NCBI RefSeq assembly: GCF_015291725.1
Contig: NZ_CP030038.1
Coordinates: 1-64,000, forward strand
DNA length: 64,000 bases
Direction of reading: 5' to 3'
From: Bradyrhizobium sp. CCBAU 51765
GTDB lineage: Bacteria > Pseudomonadota > Alphaproteobacteria > Rhizobiales > Xanthobacteraceae
This document shows, piece by piece, positions 48,329 to 64,000 of the stretch; positions within the stretch are counted from its first letter, which is position 1; each line of letters opens with the position of its first letter. Under the pieces are notes generated by a model. The model ran no database searches and had not been told where the DNA came from. It saw only the letters and a program-made list of their open reading frames with translations. Position numbers and translations under genes: made by a program.

Positions 48329-48363
48329 CGTCATGCCCGGGCTCGTCCCGGCCGGCCATGACG
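48329..48363. repeat. Minimal palindromic repeat, family A
   Basis: CGTCATGCCCGGGCTCGTCC is joined directly to CCGGCCATGACG. It looks like a family A element whose centre has been deleted, leaving the outer arms. It lies between convergent trmB and DUF2336 genes. Confidence 0.65.
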
Positions 48364-48377
48364 ACAAAGCCTGTTCT

Positions 48378-49460
48378 TTAAATCGTCCGCCGGTTGCGCC
48401 AGAAATTCACGACGCGTTCTGCGGTCGTCGGCATCAGGCGCGTGAAGTTCGCGCGCGCGGCCTCGAGGTCGGCATCGGCAGGCGTGCGTTGCGGACCGTA
48501 CCAGAGCAGGATGAGCGCACGCACCGTGGGCCAGCCGAGATTGAGCACGCGGCCCAGGATCAGAAGCGGATCGTAGCGGTCGCCCGCGATCAGGCGGTCG
48601 AGGGTCGAGAGGCGAACGCCGGACATCGCCGAGAGCGAGGCGATCGATTCCTCGTATTTGTGCGCCTTGGCGAAGCCGAGCAGCGCGCTTTCGCCGAGAT
48701 GGCCCTCTCGATACAAGGCGAGCACCGTGCGCTGCGCGCCCGAAAAATCGCGCCGCGGCCCCGGCGGGCGCGCGGCCTCCTCGATCGCCGCCATCGCGCG
48801 CTTGATCTCGGCCTTGCGCGCGGGATTGACCACGCTGGAGAGGCGGCGGCGGATGACGTCGAGCGTCCCGTCGAGCAGCTGTTTCAGGTGCTCGCCGGAG
48901 AGATCGTTGCGCTGGCCGATCTTGAGCGTCAGCACGCCGTCCTGGGCCGCGCGCTTGATCATCTCGGAATAGCTGCCTGGTGAGAACACCGCGCCGGCAT
49001 TGCCTGCGGCGCGGCGCACCACGTCGCGATCGCCGCGCTCGACCAGCACGTCGGTGACGACGGGAGACAAGGCCGGGCGCTCCGTCATCGCCAGGAGATG
49101 GCCCTGGCCTTTCAGGCGCGCGATCTCGGCAAGAGCCGCGTCGTCGAGCACGGGCGAGCGGCGCAGCACGGGACCGGCCACCATGATCTCGTTTTCGCGC
49201 GCGAGCTGATTGACCAGGTGCGGCGGCGCGTTGTTCAGGCGCGAGAAGCGCTCGGCCAGATCGACCCGCGAGGACAGCTCGGCATGCGGGACGAGATCGA
49301 TCAGGAGATTGTCGAAGAGATCGATCAACTCGGGGCGGAGCTTCTCCGCATCCTGGAAGAACAACTGGGCGATGGCCCGCGCGATCTCGCCGCGTCGCCG
49401 CGGATCGCCGCGCTTGACGATATCGTCCAGTCCAGGAATGAGCGACGTGGCAACGGTCAT
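48378..49460 (-). CDS. DUF2336 domain protein
   Basis: The 360-residue protein fits DUF2336, a helical family common in alphaproteobacteria and of unknown function. It shows repeated helical pairs, for example LFFQDAEKLRPELIDLFDNLLIDLV and DRDVVRRAAGNAGAVFSPGSYSEMIKRA, that recall HEAT-like packing. No signal peptide or membrane segment is present. ATG at 49460 is chosen; the upstream frame is open 16 codons further. It diverges from the rimP operon. Confidence 0.87.
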   Translation of the reverse strand: MTVATSLIPGLDDIVKRGDPRRRGEIARAIAQLFFQDAEKLRPELIDLFDNLLIDLVPHAELSSRVDLAERFSRLNNAPPHLVNQLARENEIMVAGPVLRRSPVLDDAALAEIARLKGQGHLLAMTERPALSPVVTDVLVERGDRDVVRRAAGNAGAVFSPGSYSEMIKRAAQDGVLTLKIGQRNDLSGEHLKQLLDGTLDVIRRRLSSVVNPARKAEIKRAMAAIEEAARPPGPRRDFSGAQRTVLALYREGHLGESALLGFAKAHKYEESIASLSAMSGVRLSTLDRLIAGDRYDPLLILGRVLNLGWPTVRALILLWYGPQRTPADADLEAARANFTRLMPTTAERVVNFWRNRRTI

Positions 49461-49609
49461 GAAAACGCAACTCGAACGGGGCACGCCGCGGGTGCGCCCT
49501 TGGTTCAAGCCGCCCCACGATCGCGGAAGTTAGGCCTGCTTGATGAAAGAAGCGTTGCGCAGGGTGCGCCGAGCGGCGCAAAAAGGCCCCGTTCCCGCTG
49601 CGATAGGCC

Positions 49610-49638
49610 TTGTCCGGGAGGGCGGAAAGCGCTATATC
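49610..49638 (+). promoter_or_regulatory. Candidate sigma-70-type promoter of the rimP-nusA-infB operon
   Basis: TTGTCC at 49610-49615 and TATATC at 49633-49638 are separated by exactly 17 bases. A transcript would start near 49645, about 175 bases before rimP and about 30 bases before the terminator at 49675. The match is by eye and unverified. Confidence 0.5.
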
Positions 49639-49674
49639 AGCGCCAATTCATCTTCTCATACGATCCGCGTAGTG

Positions 49675-49707
49675 AGAGTGGGCCCGCAAGGACCCGCTCT
49701 TTTTTAT
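49675..49707 (+). terminator. Intrinsic terminator in the rimP leader (candidate attenuator)
   Basis: AGAGTGGGCCC and GGACCCGCTCT pair with one C/A mismatch and one G-U pair around a GCAA loop, then TTTTTTATT follows. It lies upstream of rimP with only the divergent DUF2336 gene on the other side, so it cannot end an upstream plus-strand transcript. It therefore looks like an attenuator for the operon encoding NusA, itself a pausing and termination factor. Confidence 0.65.
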
Positions 49708-49795
49708 TACCTGAACGCGGCTTGGCGGAAGATGCGGCCCGACGCGCTGTCGGGAAAGTTCCGAAGCGGGCTTTGAAGTCGTAACCAAGCCTTAA

Positions 49796-50575
<780 letters not shown>

Positions 50576-50577
50576 CC

Positions 50578-52188
<1,611 letters not shown>

Positions 52189-52211
52189 GGGCCAGGGAGG
52201 ATGTCATCCGG

Positions 52212-52895
52212 ATGCTCGCCAGCATTGACAGCGAACTCGACCATGGGCCGCGGACCGAAAGGTCCGCGACCATGCGCATGTGCGCGGTCAGTCGCGAGGT
52301 CCGGCCGATCGACGAGCTGATCCGCTTCGTCGTATCGCCGCAAGGCGATGTGGTTCCCGATCTCAAGCGCAAGCTGCCCGGACGCGGCATGTGGATCACC
52401 GCCTCACGCAAGGTGGTTGCGGAAGCGGTGCGGCGTCACCAATTTAGCAAGGCCTTCAAGCGCGATCTGCGCATCCCTCAGACGCTTCCCAACGATATCG
52501 AGGCACTCCTGGTTCGGAGCGTGACGGAAGCCCTTGGGATCGCCGCCAAGGCGGGCCAGGTCGTGGCCGGCTTCGGCAAGGTCGAGAGCGCCCTTCGGGA
52601 GGGCACGGTCGAGGTCCTGATCCACGCCAGCGACGGGGCCGCGGACGGAATCCGCAAATTGGACATGCTGGCACGTCAAAATGCCGGAAATCGCGGCGCT
52701 GAGCCGCAGATTCCCGTCGTCACCGCACTGAAATCGGTAGAATTGGATTTGGCACTCACCCGGTCAAATGTGATACATGCTGCGCTGCTCGCGGGCCCGG
52801 CGAGCAGGTCATTCCTGTCACGTAGCCAGATGCTGGTCCGATACCGGATGGCGGACGCTGACAAGACTGCCGAAAAGCACGGCCAGGATTTCTGA
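52212..52895 (+). CDS. YlxR (DUF448) and L7Ae-like RNA-binding protein
   Basis: The 227-residue product joins an N-terminal YlxR/DUF448 domain (about 22-100, RMCAVSREVRPIDELIRFVVSP, KLPGRGMWITASR) to an L7Ae-like ribosomal fold (about 105-195, LGIAAKAGQVVAGFGKVESALREG). The fusion is common in alphaproteobacteria, where Gram-positive bacteria encode ylxR and ylxQ separately. It probably binds RNA or aids ribosome work. GGGAGG lies before ATG 52212. It sits between nusA and infB. Confidence 0.93.
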   Translation: MLASIDSELDHGPRTERSATMRMCAVSREVRPIDELIRFVVSPQGDVVPDLKRKLPGRGMWITASRKVVAEAVRRHQFSKAFKRDLRIPQTLPNDIEALLVRSVTEALGIAAKAGQVVAGFGKVESALREGTVEVLIHASDGAADGIRKLDMLARQNAGNRGAEPQIPVVTALKSVELDLALTRSNVIHAALLAGPASRSFLSRSQMLVRYRMADADKTAEKHGQDF

Positions 52896-52965
52896 GAGAC
52901 AACGACGACCCAATTGGACGGTGCGGCAACGCACAACACCGATAAATCAGGATTAGGACTGCTGA

Positions 52966-55674
52966 ATGGTTGATACCAAGACCCCTGGCGACAAGAAGCT
53001 GAGCGTTCCGAGCAAGACGCTATCGCTCAAGCCGCGCGTCGAAACGGGGACCGTGCGCCAGAGCTTCAGCCATGGCCGCAGCAAGCAGGTCGTGGTCGAG
53101 AAGCGCGGCAAGCGCCGCATTGGCGATGGCCCCGAGCCGCACGTGCCTGAGGTGGCCGCAAAGCCGGCGCCGGCGGCACCCGCTGCGCCGTCGCGCCCGG
53201 CTCCGCCCGCCCCGCCTCGCAACGCCGGTTCCGGCGTGGTGCTGCGTACCCTGACCGAGGACGAACGTTCGGCCCGCGCCAGCGCGCTGGCCGATGCCAA
53301 GCTGCGCGAAGTCGAAGAACGCCGCCAGGCCGAGGAAGAGGCCCAGCGCCGCGCCGTGCGCGAGGCCGCCGAACGCGCCGAGCGCGAAGCCGCCGAAGCC
53401 CGCCGCAAGGCCGAGGACGAGCGCCATCGCCACGAGGACGAAGCCAAGCGGAAGGCCGAGACCGAAGCCAAGAAGCGTTTTGGCGAAGGCGAGCAGCCGG
53501 CAGCGGCCGCGCGCCCCGCAACCGCCGCGCCGGCCGCGCCTGCGCCGCGGCCCGGCGCCCCCGCGGCCCGGCCCGGAACCACCACGACCCGCCCTGGAAC
53601 CACGACGGCGCGTCCCGCAACGACGACCGCGCAGCGTCCGGGTGCACCGGCAGGTCGCGGCCCCGCAGTTGCAGCCGAGCCTGACGAGGACGAAGCTCCG
53701 CGCCAGATCCGTCGCGGTCCCGGCGGCGCCGCGCGTCCCGCACCTCCCCCGAAGACCACCCACAAGCCCGGCCCGCAGAAGGAGCGCGGCCGCCTCACCG
53801 TGGTCACCGCGCTCAACGCCGACGAGGTGCGCGAGCGCTCGATCGCCTCGTTCCGCCGCCGCACCCAGCGCCTGAAGGGCCACGCCTCGAACGAGCCGAA
53901 GGAAAAGCTCATCCGCGAGGTGGTCATTCCGGAAGCGATCACCATCCAGGAGCTCGCCAACCGCATGGCCGAGCGCGCGGTCGACGTCATCCGCATGCTG
54001 ATGAAGCAGGGCGCGATGCACAAGATCACCGACGTGATCGACGCCGACACCGCGCAGCTGATCGCCGAAGAACTGGGCCACACCGTCAAACGCGTTGCCG
54101 CGTCGGACGTCGAGGAAGGCCTGTTCGACACCGTCGACGATTCCACCGATACAGAAACGCGCTCGCCCGTCGTGACCGTGATGGGCCACGTCGATCACGG
54201 CAAGACTTCGCTGCTCGACGCACTCCGCCACGCCAATGTCGTCTCCGGCGAGGCCGGCGGCATCACCCAGCACATCGGCGCCTATCAGGTGGTGTCGCCC
54301 GAAAGCGGCAAGAAGATCACCTTCATCGATACGCCCGGCCACGCCGCGTTCACCGCGATGCGCGCCCGCGGCGCCAAGGTCACCGACATCGTCGTGCTGG
54401 TGGTCGCGGCCGATGACGGCGTGATGCCGCAGACGGTCGAGGCCATCAACCACGCCAAGGCGGCGCGGGTGCCGATCATCGTTGCCATCAACAAGATCGA
54501 CAAGCCCGACGCCAAGCCCGAGCGCGTGCGCACCGAGCTGCTTCAGCACGAGGTGCAGGTGGAATCCTTCGGCGGCGAGGTCGTCGACGTCGAGGTGTCC
54601 GCCAAGAACAAGACCAATCTCGACAAGCTGCTCGAGATGATCGCGCTCCAGGCCGAACTCCTCGACCTGAAGACCAATTCGCAGCGCCCGGCGGAAGGCA
54701 CCGTGATCGAGGCCAAGCTCGATCGCGGCCGTGGTCCGGTCGCGACCGTGCTGGTGCAGCGCGGCACGCTCCGCGTCGGCGACATCATCGTCGCCGGTGC
54801 CGAAATGGGCCGTGTCCGCGCCTTGATCTCGGATCAGGGCGAGACGGTGCAGGAGGCCGGTCCCTCGGTACCGGTCGAAGTGCTCGGCTTCAACGGGCCG
54901 CCCGAGGCCGGTGATCGTCTCGCGGTGGTCGAGAACGAAGCCCGCGCCCGTCAGGTCACCAGCTACCGTGCGCACCAGAAGCGCGAGAACGCGGCAGCCT
55001 CGATCTCCGGCATGCGCGGCTCGCTCGAGCAGATGATGTCGCAATTGAAGACGGCGGGCCGCAAGGAATTCCCGCTGATCGTCAAGGCCGACGTGCAGGG
55101 CTCGCTGGAAGCGATCCTCGGCTCGCTGGAGAAGCTCGGTACCGACGAGGTCGCAGCCCGCATCCTGCATGCCGGCGTCGGCGGCATCTCGGAATCCGAC
55201 GTGACGCTCGCGGAAGGCTTCAACGCCGCGATCATCGGCTTCTCGGTTCGTGCCAACAAGGAAGCCGCTGCGGCCGCCAAGCGCAACGGCATCGAGATCC
55301 GCTACTACAACATCATCTACGACCTCGTGGACGACGTGAAGAAGGCGATGAGCGGCCTGCTCGCGCCGACCTTGCGCGAAACCATGCTGGGCAATGCCGA
55401 GATCCTGGAGATCTTCAACATCTCCAAGGTCGGCAAGGTCGCCGGCTGCCGCGTCACCGACGGCACCGTGGAACGCGGCGCCAATGTGCGCCTGATCCGC
55501 GACAACGTCGTGGTGCACGAAGGCAAGCTGTCGACGCTGAAGCGCTTCAAGGACGAAGTGAAGGAAGTCCAGTCGGGCCAGGAATGCGGCATGGCCTTCG
55601 AGAGCTATCACGACATGCGTGCCGGTGACGTGATCGAGTGCTATCGCGTGGAGACGATCCAGCGCTCCCTGTAA
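52966..55674 (+). CDS. infB: Translation initiation factor IF-2
   Basis: IF-2 is the GTPase that places fMet-tRNA on the 30S subunit and promotes subunit joining. The 902-residue protein has a long N-terminal part with an Arg/Glu/Ala coiled region (about 85-170) and a low-complexity Pro/Thr/Arg stretch (about 180-260), then IF2_N (about 315-365), the G domain with [24 protein letters not shown] and NKIDKPDA, and C-terminal domains II-IV. The N-terminal low-complexity part varies between species. Confidence 0.97.
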   Translation: MVDTKTPGDKKLSVPSKTLSLKPRVETGTVRQSFSHGRSKQVVVEKRGKRRIGDGPEPHVPEVAAKPAPAAPAAPSRPAPPAPPRNAGSGVVLRTLTEDERSARASALADAKLREVEERRQAEEEAQRRAVREAAERAEREAAEARRKAEDERHRHEDEAKRKAETEAKKRFGEGEQPAAAARPATAAPAAPAPRPGAPAARPGTTTTRPGTTTARPATTTAQRPGAPAGRGPAVAAEPDEDEAPRQIRRGPGGAARPAPPPKTTHKPGPQKERGRLTVVTALNADEVRERSIASFRRRTQRLKGHASNEPKEKLIREVVIPEAITIQELANRMAERAVDVIRMLMKQGAMHKITDVIDADTAQLIAEELGHTVKRVAASDVEEGLFDTVDDSTDTETRSPVVTVMGHVDHGKTSLLDALRHANVVSGEAGGITQHIGAYQVVSPESGKKITFIDTPGHAAFTAMRARGAKVTDIVVLVVAADDGVMPQTVEAINHAKAARVPIIVAINKIDKPDAKPERVRTELLQHEVQVESFGGEVVDVEVSAKNKTNLDKLLEMIALQAELLDLKTNSQRPAEGTVIEAKLDRGRGPVATVLVQRGTLRVGDIIVAGAEMGRVRALISDQGETVQEAGPSVPVEVLGFNGPPEAGDRLAVVENEARARQVTSYRAHQKRENAAASISGMRGSLEQMMSQLKTAGRKEFPLIVKADVQGSLEAILGSLEKLGTDEVAARILHAGVGGISESDVTLAEGFNAAIIGFSVRANKEAAAAAKRNGIEIRYYNIIYDLVDDVKKAMSGLLAPTLRETMLGNAEILEIFNISKVGKVAGCRVTDGTVERGANVRLIRDNVVVHEGKLSTLKRFKDEVKEVQSGQECGMAFESYHDMRAGDVIECYRVETIQRSL

Positions 55675-55728
55675 GTCCAAATCTTACCGAAGCGTTCGGA
55701 TCTTTTTGAATTGAAATTGCGGGAGTGC

Positions 55729-55752
55729 GATGGCCGGATTTTTCCGGCCATC
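55729..55752 (+). other. Perfect 10-bp hairpin in the infB-rbfA spacer
   Basis: GATGGCCGGA and TCCGGCCATC flank a TTTT loop. No T tract follows the stem, so it is unlikely to be an intrinsic terminator. It may be an RNase or 3'-end stabilising site within the operon, or a remnant of a family A-like palindrome. Confidence 0.5.
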
Positions 55753-55827
55753 CACCCCTCTTCGTTTCAACAGGAAAACGACAATGCTCGTGTCCCAAGC
55801 ACGGGCATGACGAGGTGATTTTCGAGA

Positions 55828-56274
55828 ATGCCACGCCACCATCAGAAGAAAAGTTCCGCGCCCGGCGGAGGCTCGCAGCGTCAGTTGCGCGTCGGCGAGC
55901 AGGTTCGCCACGCGATGGCCGATATTCTGGCGCAAGGCAACGTGCATGATGCGGACCTCGAAGGTCACATCATCACCGTGCCGGAGGTGCGGATGTCGCC
56001 CGACCTGAAGCTCGCGACGGTCTACGTGATGCCGCTCGGTGGCCGCGACACCGAGATCGTGATCGCGGCGCTCGAGCGCAACAAGAAATTCCTGCGCGGC
56101 GAGGTCGCGCGGCGCGTTAACCTGAAATTTGCACCTGACATTCGCTTCCGCGTCGACGAGCGATTCGACGAAGCGGAACGGATCGAGAAGCTTTTGCGAA
56201 CACCTGCGGTGCAGAAGGACTTGGACAAGGATCTGGAACAGAATCCGGCTTCGGATCGGGAAGAAGAGCAATGA
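55828..56274 (+). CDS. rbfA: Ribosome-binding factor A
   Basis: RbfA binds the 30S neck near helix 1 during assembly and cold adaptation. The 148-residue KH-fold product has [43 protein letters not shown] and [25 protein letters not shown]. The stop overlaps truB (ATGA). The 153-base gap after infB is the widest in the operon before truB. Confidence 0.95.
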   Translation: MPRHHQKKSSAPGGGSQRQLRVGEQVRHAMADILAQGNVHDADLEGHIITVPEVRMSPDLKLATVYVMPLGGRDTEIVIAALERNKKFLRGEVARRVNLKFAPDIRFRVDERFDEAERIEKLLRTPAVQKDLDKDLEQNPASDREEEQ

Positions 56275-57389
56275 CCATGGACCCGGCTCACGGCACGATC
56301 GGCGGCAACGATGCTGATCAGCGCGAGGTGCAGAAAAATAACTTCGCGGATCTGGGAGGCGATGCCCGACCGCATCAGGAGCCGCGCCGCGTCAACAACG
56401 ATCCACGCGCCAGGCAGCAGAAGGGCAACCAGCCGCGCCGGGACCGCCGCGACGTCCATGGCTGGGTCGTGCTCGACAAGCCGATCGGCATGACCTCGAC
56501 GCAGGCGGTTGCGGTGCTCAAGCGCCTGTTCAACGCCAAGCGCGCCGGCCACGCCGGTACGCTCGATCCGCTCGCCTCCGGCGGGCTGCCGATCGCACTC
56601 GGCGAAGCCACCAAGACCGTTCCCTTCGTGATGGACGGCCGCAAGCGCTATCAGTTCACGGTCTGCTGGGGCGAGGAGCGCGACACCGACGACATCGAGG
56701 GCCGGGTGACCGCGACCTCCGACCAGCGCCCGACCCGGGAGGCGATCCTGGCTCTTCTGCCCCGCTTCACCGGGGTGATCGAGCAGATCCCGCCGCGCTA
56801 TTCCGCGATCAAGATCCAGGGCGAGCGCGCCTATGACCTTGCCCGCGACGGCGAGGTCGTGGAACTGGCCCCCCGGCCGGTCGAGATTCACCATTTAACC
56901 CTTGTAGATCAACCAGATAAGGACCGAGCCGTATTCGAGGCCGAGTGCGGCAAGGGCACCTATGTCAGGGCGCTAGCCCGCGATATGGGCCGGATTCTCG
57001 GCACTTACGGCCATATCTGCGCCCTCAGGCGGACCCTGGTCGGCCCGTTTGGCGAAAACGACATGATTCCGCTGGATCAGTTGGAGGCTTTGTGCGATAG
57101 AGCCGCGTCCGGCGAGGGCAGCCTCGCCGACGCGCTTTTGCCCGTTGAGACCGCGCTGGACGACATCCCGGCACTGGCCGTCACTCGGGCTGATGCGGCA
57201 AGGCTCCATCGGGGCCAGGCCGTTTTGTTGCGCGGACGGGATGCGCCCACTTGTAGCGGCACAGTCTATGTCACGGTGGCAGGCCGGCTTCTCGCGCTTG
57301 CTGAAGTCGGCAATGGCGAAATCATCCCCAAGCGTGTGTTCAACCTGACCGGCCTGACTGCCAGCTCCGGTCGCAACGAGAGAAATTGA
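56271..57389 (+). CDS. truB: tRNA pseudouridine synthase B
   Basis: TruB makes pseudouridine 55 in the T loop of tRNAs. The 372-residue product has a 60-residue N-terminal extension rich in Arg/Asn/Gln, then [17 protein letters not shown], the catalytic Asp in [11 protein letters not shown] and [13 protein letters not shown]. The extension exceeds E. coli TruB; a start nearer residue 60 cannot be excluded, although overlap with rbfA supports 56271. Confidence 0.95.
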   Translation: MTMDPAHGTIGGNDADQREVQKNNFADLGGDARPHQEPRRVNNDPRARQQKGNQPRRDRRDVHGWVVLDKPIGMTSTQAVAVLKRLFNAKRAGHAGTLDPLASGGLPIALGEATKTVPFVMDGRKRYQFTVCWGEERDTDDIEGRVTATSDQRPTREAILALLPRFTGVIEQIPPRYSAIKIQGERAYDLARDGEVVELAPRPVEIHHLTLVDQPDKDRAVFEAECGKGTYVRALARDMGRILGTYGHICALRRTLVGPFGENDMIPLDQLEALCDRAASGEGSLADALLPVETALDDIPALAVTRADAARLHRGQAVLLRGRDAPTCSGTVYVTVAGRLLALAEVGNGEIIPKRVFNLTGLTASSGRNERN

Positions 57390-57391
57390 CG

Positions 57392-57661
57392 ATGTCGATT
57401 GCCGCAGAACGCAAAGCGGAAGTCATCAAGACGAATGCCACCAAGGCCGGCGACACCGGCTCGCCCGAGGTTCAGGTCGCGATCCTGTCGGAACGCATCA
57501 ACAACCTCACCAACCATTTCAAGACCCACGTGAAGGACAACCATTCGCGTCGCGGCCTCTTGAAGCTGGTGTCGACCCGGCGCTCGCTCCTCGACTATCT
57601 CAAGAAGAAGGACGAGGCGCGGTACAAGGCGCTGCTCGAGAAGCACAATATTCGTCGTTAA
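57392..57661 (+). CDS. rpsO: 30S ribosomal protein S15
   Basis: S15 is a primary 16S rRNA-binding protein. The 89-residue product has the standard length and signature segments [20 protein letters not shown] and [21 protein letters not shown]. It lies two bases after the truB stop and precedes pnp, the classic order. Confidence 0.97.
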   Translation: MSIAAERKAEVIKTNATKAGDTGSPEVQVAILSERINNLTNHFKTHVKDNHSRRGLLKLVSTRRSLLDYLKKKDEARYKALLEKHNIRR

Positions 57662-57670
57662 GTGTTCCTG

Positions 57671-57693
57671 CGCGCGCCACTGGCGCGCGTTTT
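57671..57693 (+). terminator. Intrinsic terminator after rpsO
   Basis: CGCGCGCC and GGCGCGCG form a perfect 8-bp stem with a 3-base loop followed by TTTT. It lies nine bases after the rpsO stop. E. coli has a partial terminator at the same place, between rpsO and pnp. Confidence 0.75.
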
Positions 57694-57939
57694 CGTACGT
57701 GGTTTCGAACGAAAGCGCTTCCTTAAAGGTTTTTGATCGAGGCTGCGTCCGCGTCGGATGCGCGTCTTTGAGGATTCGCATCCGGGCATGAAGAGTGAAG
57801 ACCGCGGTTCGGTGTTCGCGTTCGTGCCGACTGACAGTCCAGCAGCAATCCGGCGGCTGGGCACAACGGGCAAGGCGCCCGTATGACCCGAAAGGATGGA
57901 CGCCATCCGAAATCCAAAAACCATGGCAGGATCGCAGGA

Positions 57940-57964
57940 CGCTGATCATGCGCTCCGATCAGCG
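57940..57964 (+). other. Candidate pnp leader hairpin
   Basis: CGCTGATC and GATCAGCG form an 8-bp stem with a 9-base loop, about 75 bases before pnp. In E. coli an RNase III-cut hairpin in the pnp leader allows PNPase to repress itself. A short CGCAA/TTGCG pair and T-rich stretch follow at 57968-57995. The comparison is by position only. The rest of the 378-base spacer shows no gene. Confidence 0.45.
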
Positions 57965-58039
57965 GCCCGCAATCTTGCGCATGGTTTTTGTTTTTCGAGC
58001 GCCGTCCCTTCTTTCGAGAACCCATGAAAGAAGACCACT

Positions 58040-60202
<2,163 letters not shown>

Positions 60203-60230
60203 GCTCTCGCACCTCAACCAGAAACACGAA

Positions 60231-60256
60231 GGGCGGCCGAGAGGCCGCCCTTTTTT
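60231..60256 (+). terminator. Intrinsic terminator after pnp
   Basis: GGGCGGCC and GGCCGCCC form a perfect 8-bp stem with a GAGA loop, then TTTTTT. It starts 28 bases after the pnp stop and closes the operon. Confidence 0.88.
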
Positions 60257-60282
60257 GTGACTGCTCCGGGGAGTGCTGCGCC

Positions 60283-60306
60283 CCCTCTCCCGCAAGCGGG
60301 AGAGGT
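60283..60306. repeat. Short family B hairpin
   Basis: CCCTCTCCCGC and GCGGGAGAGGT form a compact hairpin between the convergent pnp and katG genes. It is nearly the same as the element at 7883-7911. Confidence 0.65.
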
Positions 60307-60313
60307 GTCACGC

Positions 60314-63520
<3,207 letters not shown>

Positions 63521-63527
63521 GCGGCGG

Positions 63528-63992
63528 ATGCCGGATCCGATCATCCGCCCTGCCCGCCCGGAGGAGTACGACGAGATCGGCCGTGTCTGGATGGAGAGCT
63601 GGGTCTCGACCGGGCTTGCCGAGACGAGCGACTTCCTCCTGGCCAACCTGCGCGCGCGCATCAGGCGCGAGATCGCGAACGGCTGGAGCCTGTTCGTCGC
63701 CGACGACCGCGGCACGATCGCTGCGATGCTGGCGCTGCATCTGCCGAAGCTCTATCTCGACATGCTGTTCGTCGCGCCCGCCTATCAGGGCCGATCGATC
63801 GGCCGGCAATTGCTCGCCTTCACGCGCACGCAAATGCCCGACGAAATGTACCTGCGTTGCGTGCGCGAGAACGAAAAGGCCTGGCGCTGGTACGAGCGCG
63901 AGGGTTTTGTATTCGAGAAGGAAGAGATCGAGCCGTCGAACGGGTTCGTGATGAAGTATTACCGGTGGAAGCGGCAGCGGCCCGGCGAATAG
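63528..63992 (+). CDS. GNAT family N-acetyltransferase
   Basis: The 154-residue protein begins MPDPIIRPARPEEYDEIGRV and has the acetyl-CoA-binding loop in FVAPAYQGRSIGRQLLAF and the late RENEKAWRWYEREGFVF typical of GNAT enzymes. It starts 7 bases after the oxyR stop and may be co-transcribed with it. The substrate is unknown. Confidence 0.88.
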   Translation: MPDPIIRPARPEEYDEIGRVWMESWVSTGLAETSDFLLANLRARIRREIANGWSLFVADDRGTIAAMLALHLPKLYLDMLFVAPAYQGRSIGRQLLAFTRTQMPDEMYLRCVRENEKAWRWYEREGFVFEKEEIEPSNGFVMKYYRWKRQRPGE

Positions 63993-64000
63993 ATAGCGAT

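Noticed and set aside
49540..49776. 78-codon ORF in the rimP leader
   Set aside because: It crosses the promoter and the terminator hairpin and has no clear ribosome binding site; the RNA structure explains the sequence better.
53020..55680. Minus-strand ORF of 886 codons across infB
   Set aside because: It is a shadow of infB; the sense-strand protein is full-length IF-2 with all GTPase motifs.

Overview
The window reads as the start of an alphaproteobacterial chromosome, most likely Bradyrhizobium or a close relative in the Nitrobacteraceae. It opens at the dnaA coding sequence, has high-G+C coding DNA, and its spacers carry the dense palindromic repeats (cores such as GTCATGCCCGGGC and CTCTCCC...GGGAGAG) typical of that group. 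The genus is inferred from gene order, protein resemblance and repeats recalled from knowledge; no database was searched.

Bases 1-12720 hold the replication/envelope block dnaA, dnaN, recF, gyrB and a murA-like gene. It is interrupted by a DUF559 nuclease-like gene tightly framed by repeats, by two tandem paralogous exported proteins built on an unrecognised FY...GW repeat, and by a small membrane protein. The MurA-like enzyme has Asp where the catalytic Cys is expected. From 12721 to 24364 lies accessory metabolism: a stack of three repeats, a MATE exporter/DUF2867/HCCA-isomerase-like set with overlapping ends, an FUSC-type exporter, an MmgE/PrpD protein, an exported serine hydrolase behind a membrane-anchored AraC regulator, a pirin, a long-form PurC, and an ABC exporter membrane domain without its ATPase.

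From 24365 to 32889 are an FNR/FixK-type palindrome, an orphan protein with a peptidoglycan-binding-like N-terminus and a candidate Cys-His-Asn papain-like C-terminus, succinate-semialdehyde dehydrogenase with a small GIY-YIG-like neighbour, a serine hydrolase, an acyl-CoA synthetase and an adenosine kinase-like PfkB protein. From 33016 to 48303 is a conserved housekeeping run: murJ, trpS, uspA, nfu, tsaB, rimI, fur/mur, a HAD phosphatase, miaB, phoH, ybeY, corC-like, lnt, an XRE regulator, an M20 peptidase and trmB. The M20 gene occupies the place where many Rhizobiales carry metK.

Bases 48378-60202 hold DUF2336 and, divergently, the translation/RNA operon rimP-nusA-ylxR-infB-rbfA-truB-rpsO-pnp. 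A plausible promoter and a strong intrinsic terminator lie upstream of rimP with no other gene for the terminator to serve, suggesting attenuation. The window ends with the divergent peroxide pair katG and oxyR and a GNAT acetyltransferase. I saw no tRNA, rRNA, CRISPR array, transposase or prophage. Repeats account for most spacers longer than about 150 bases.
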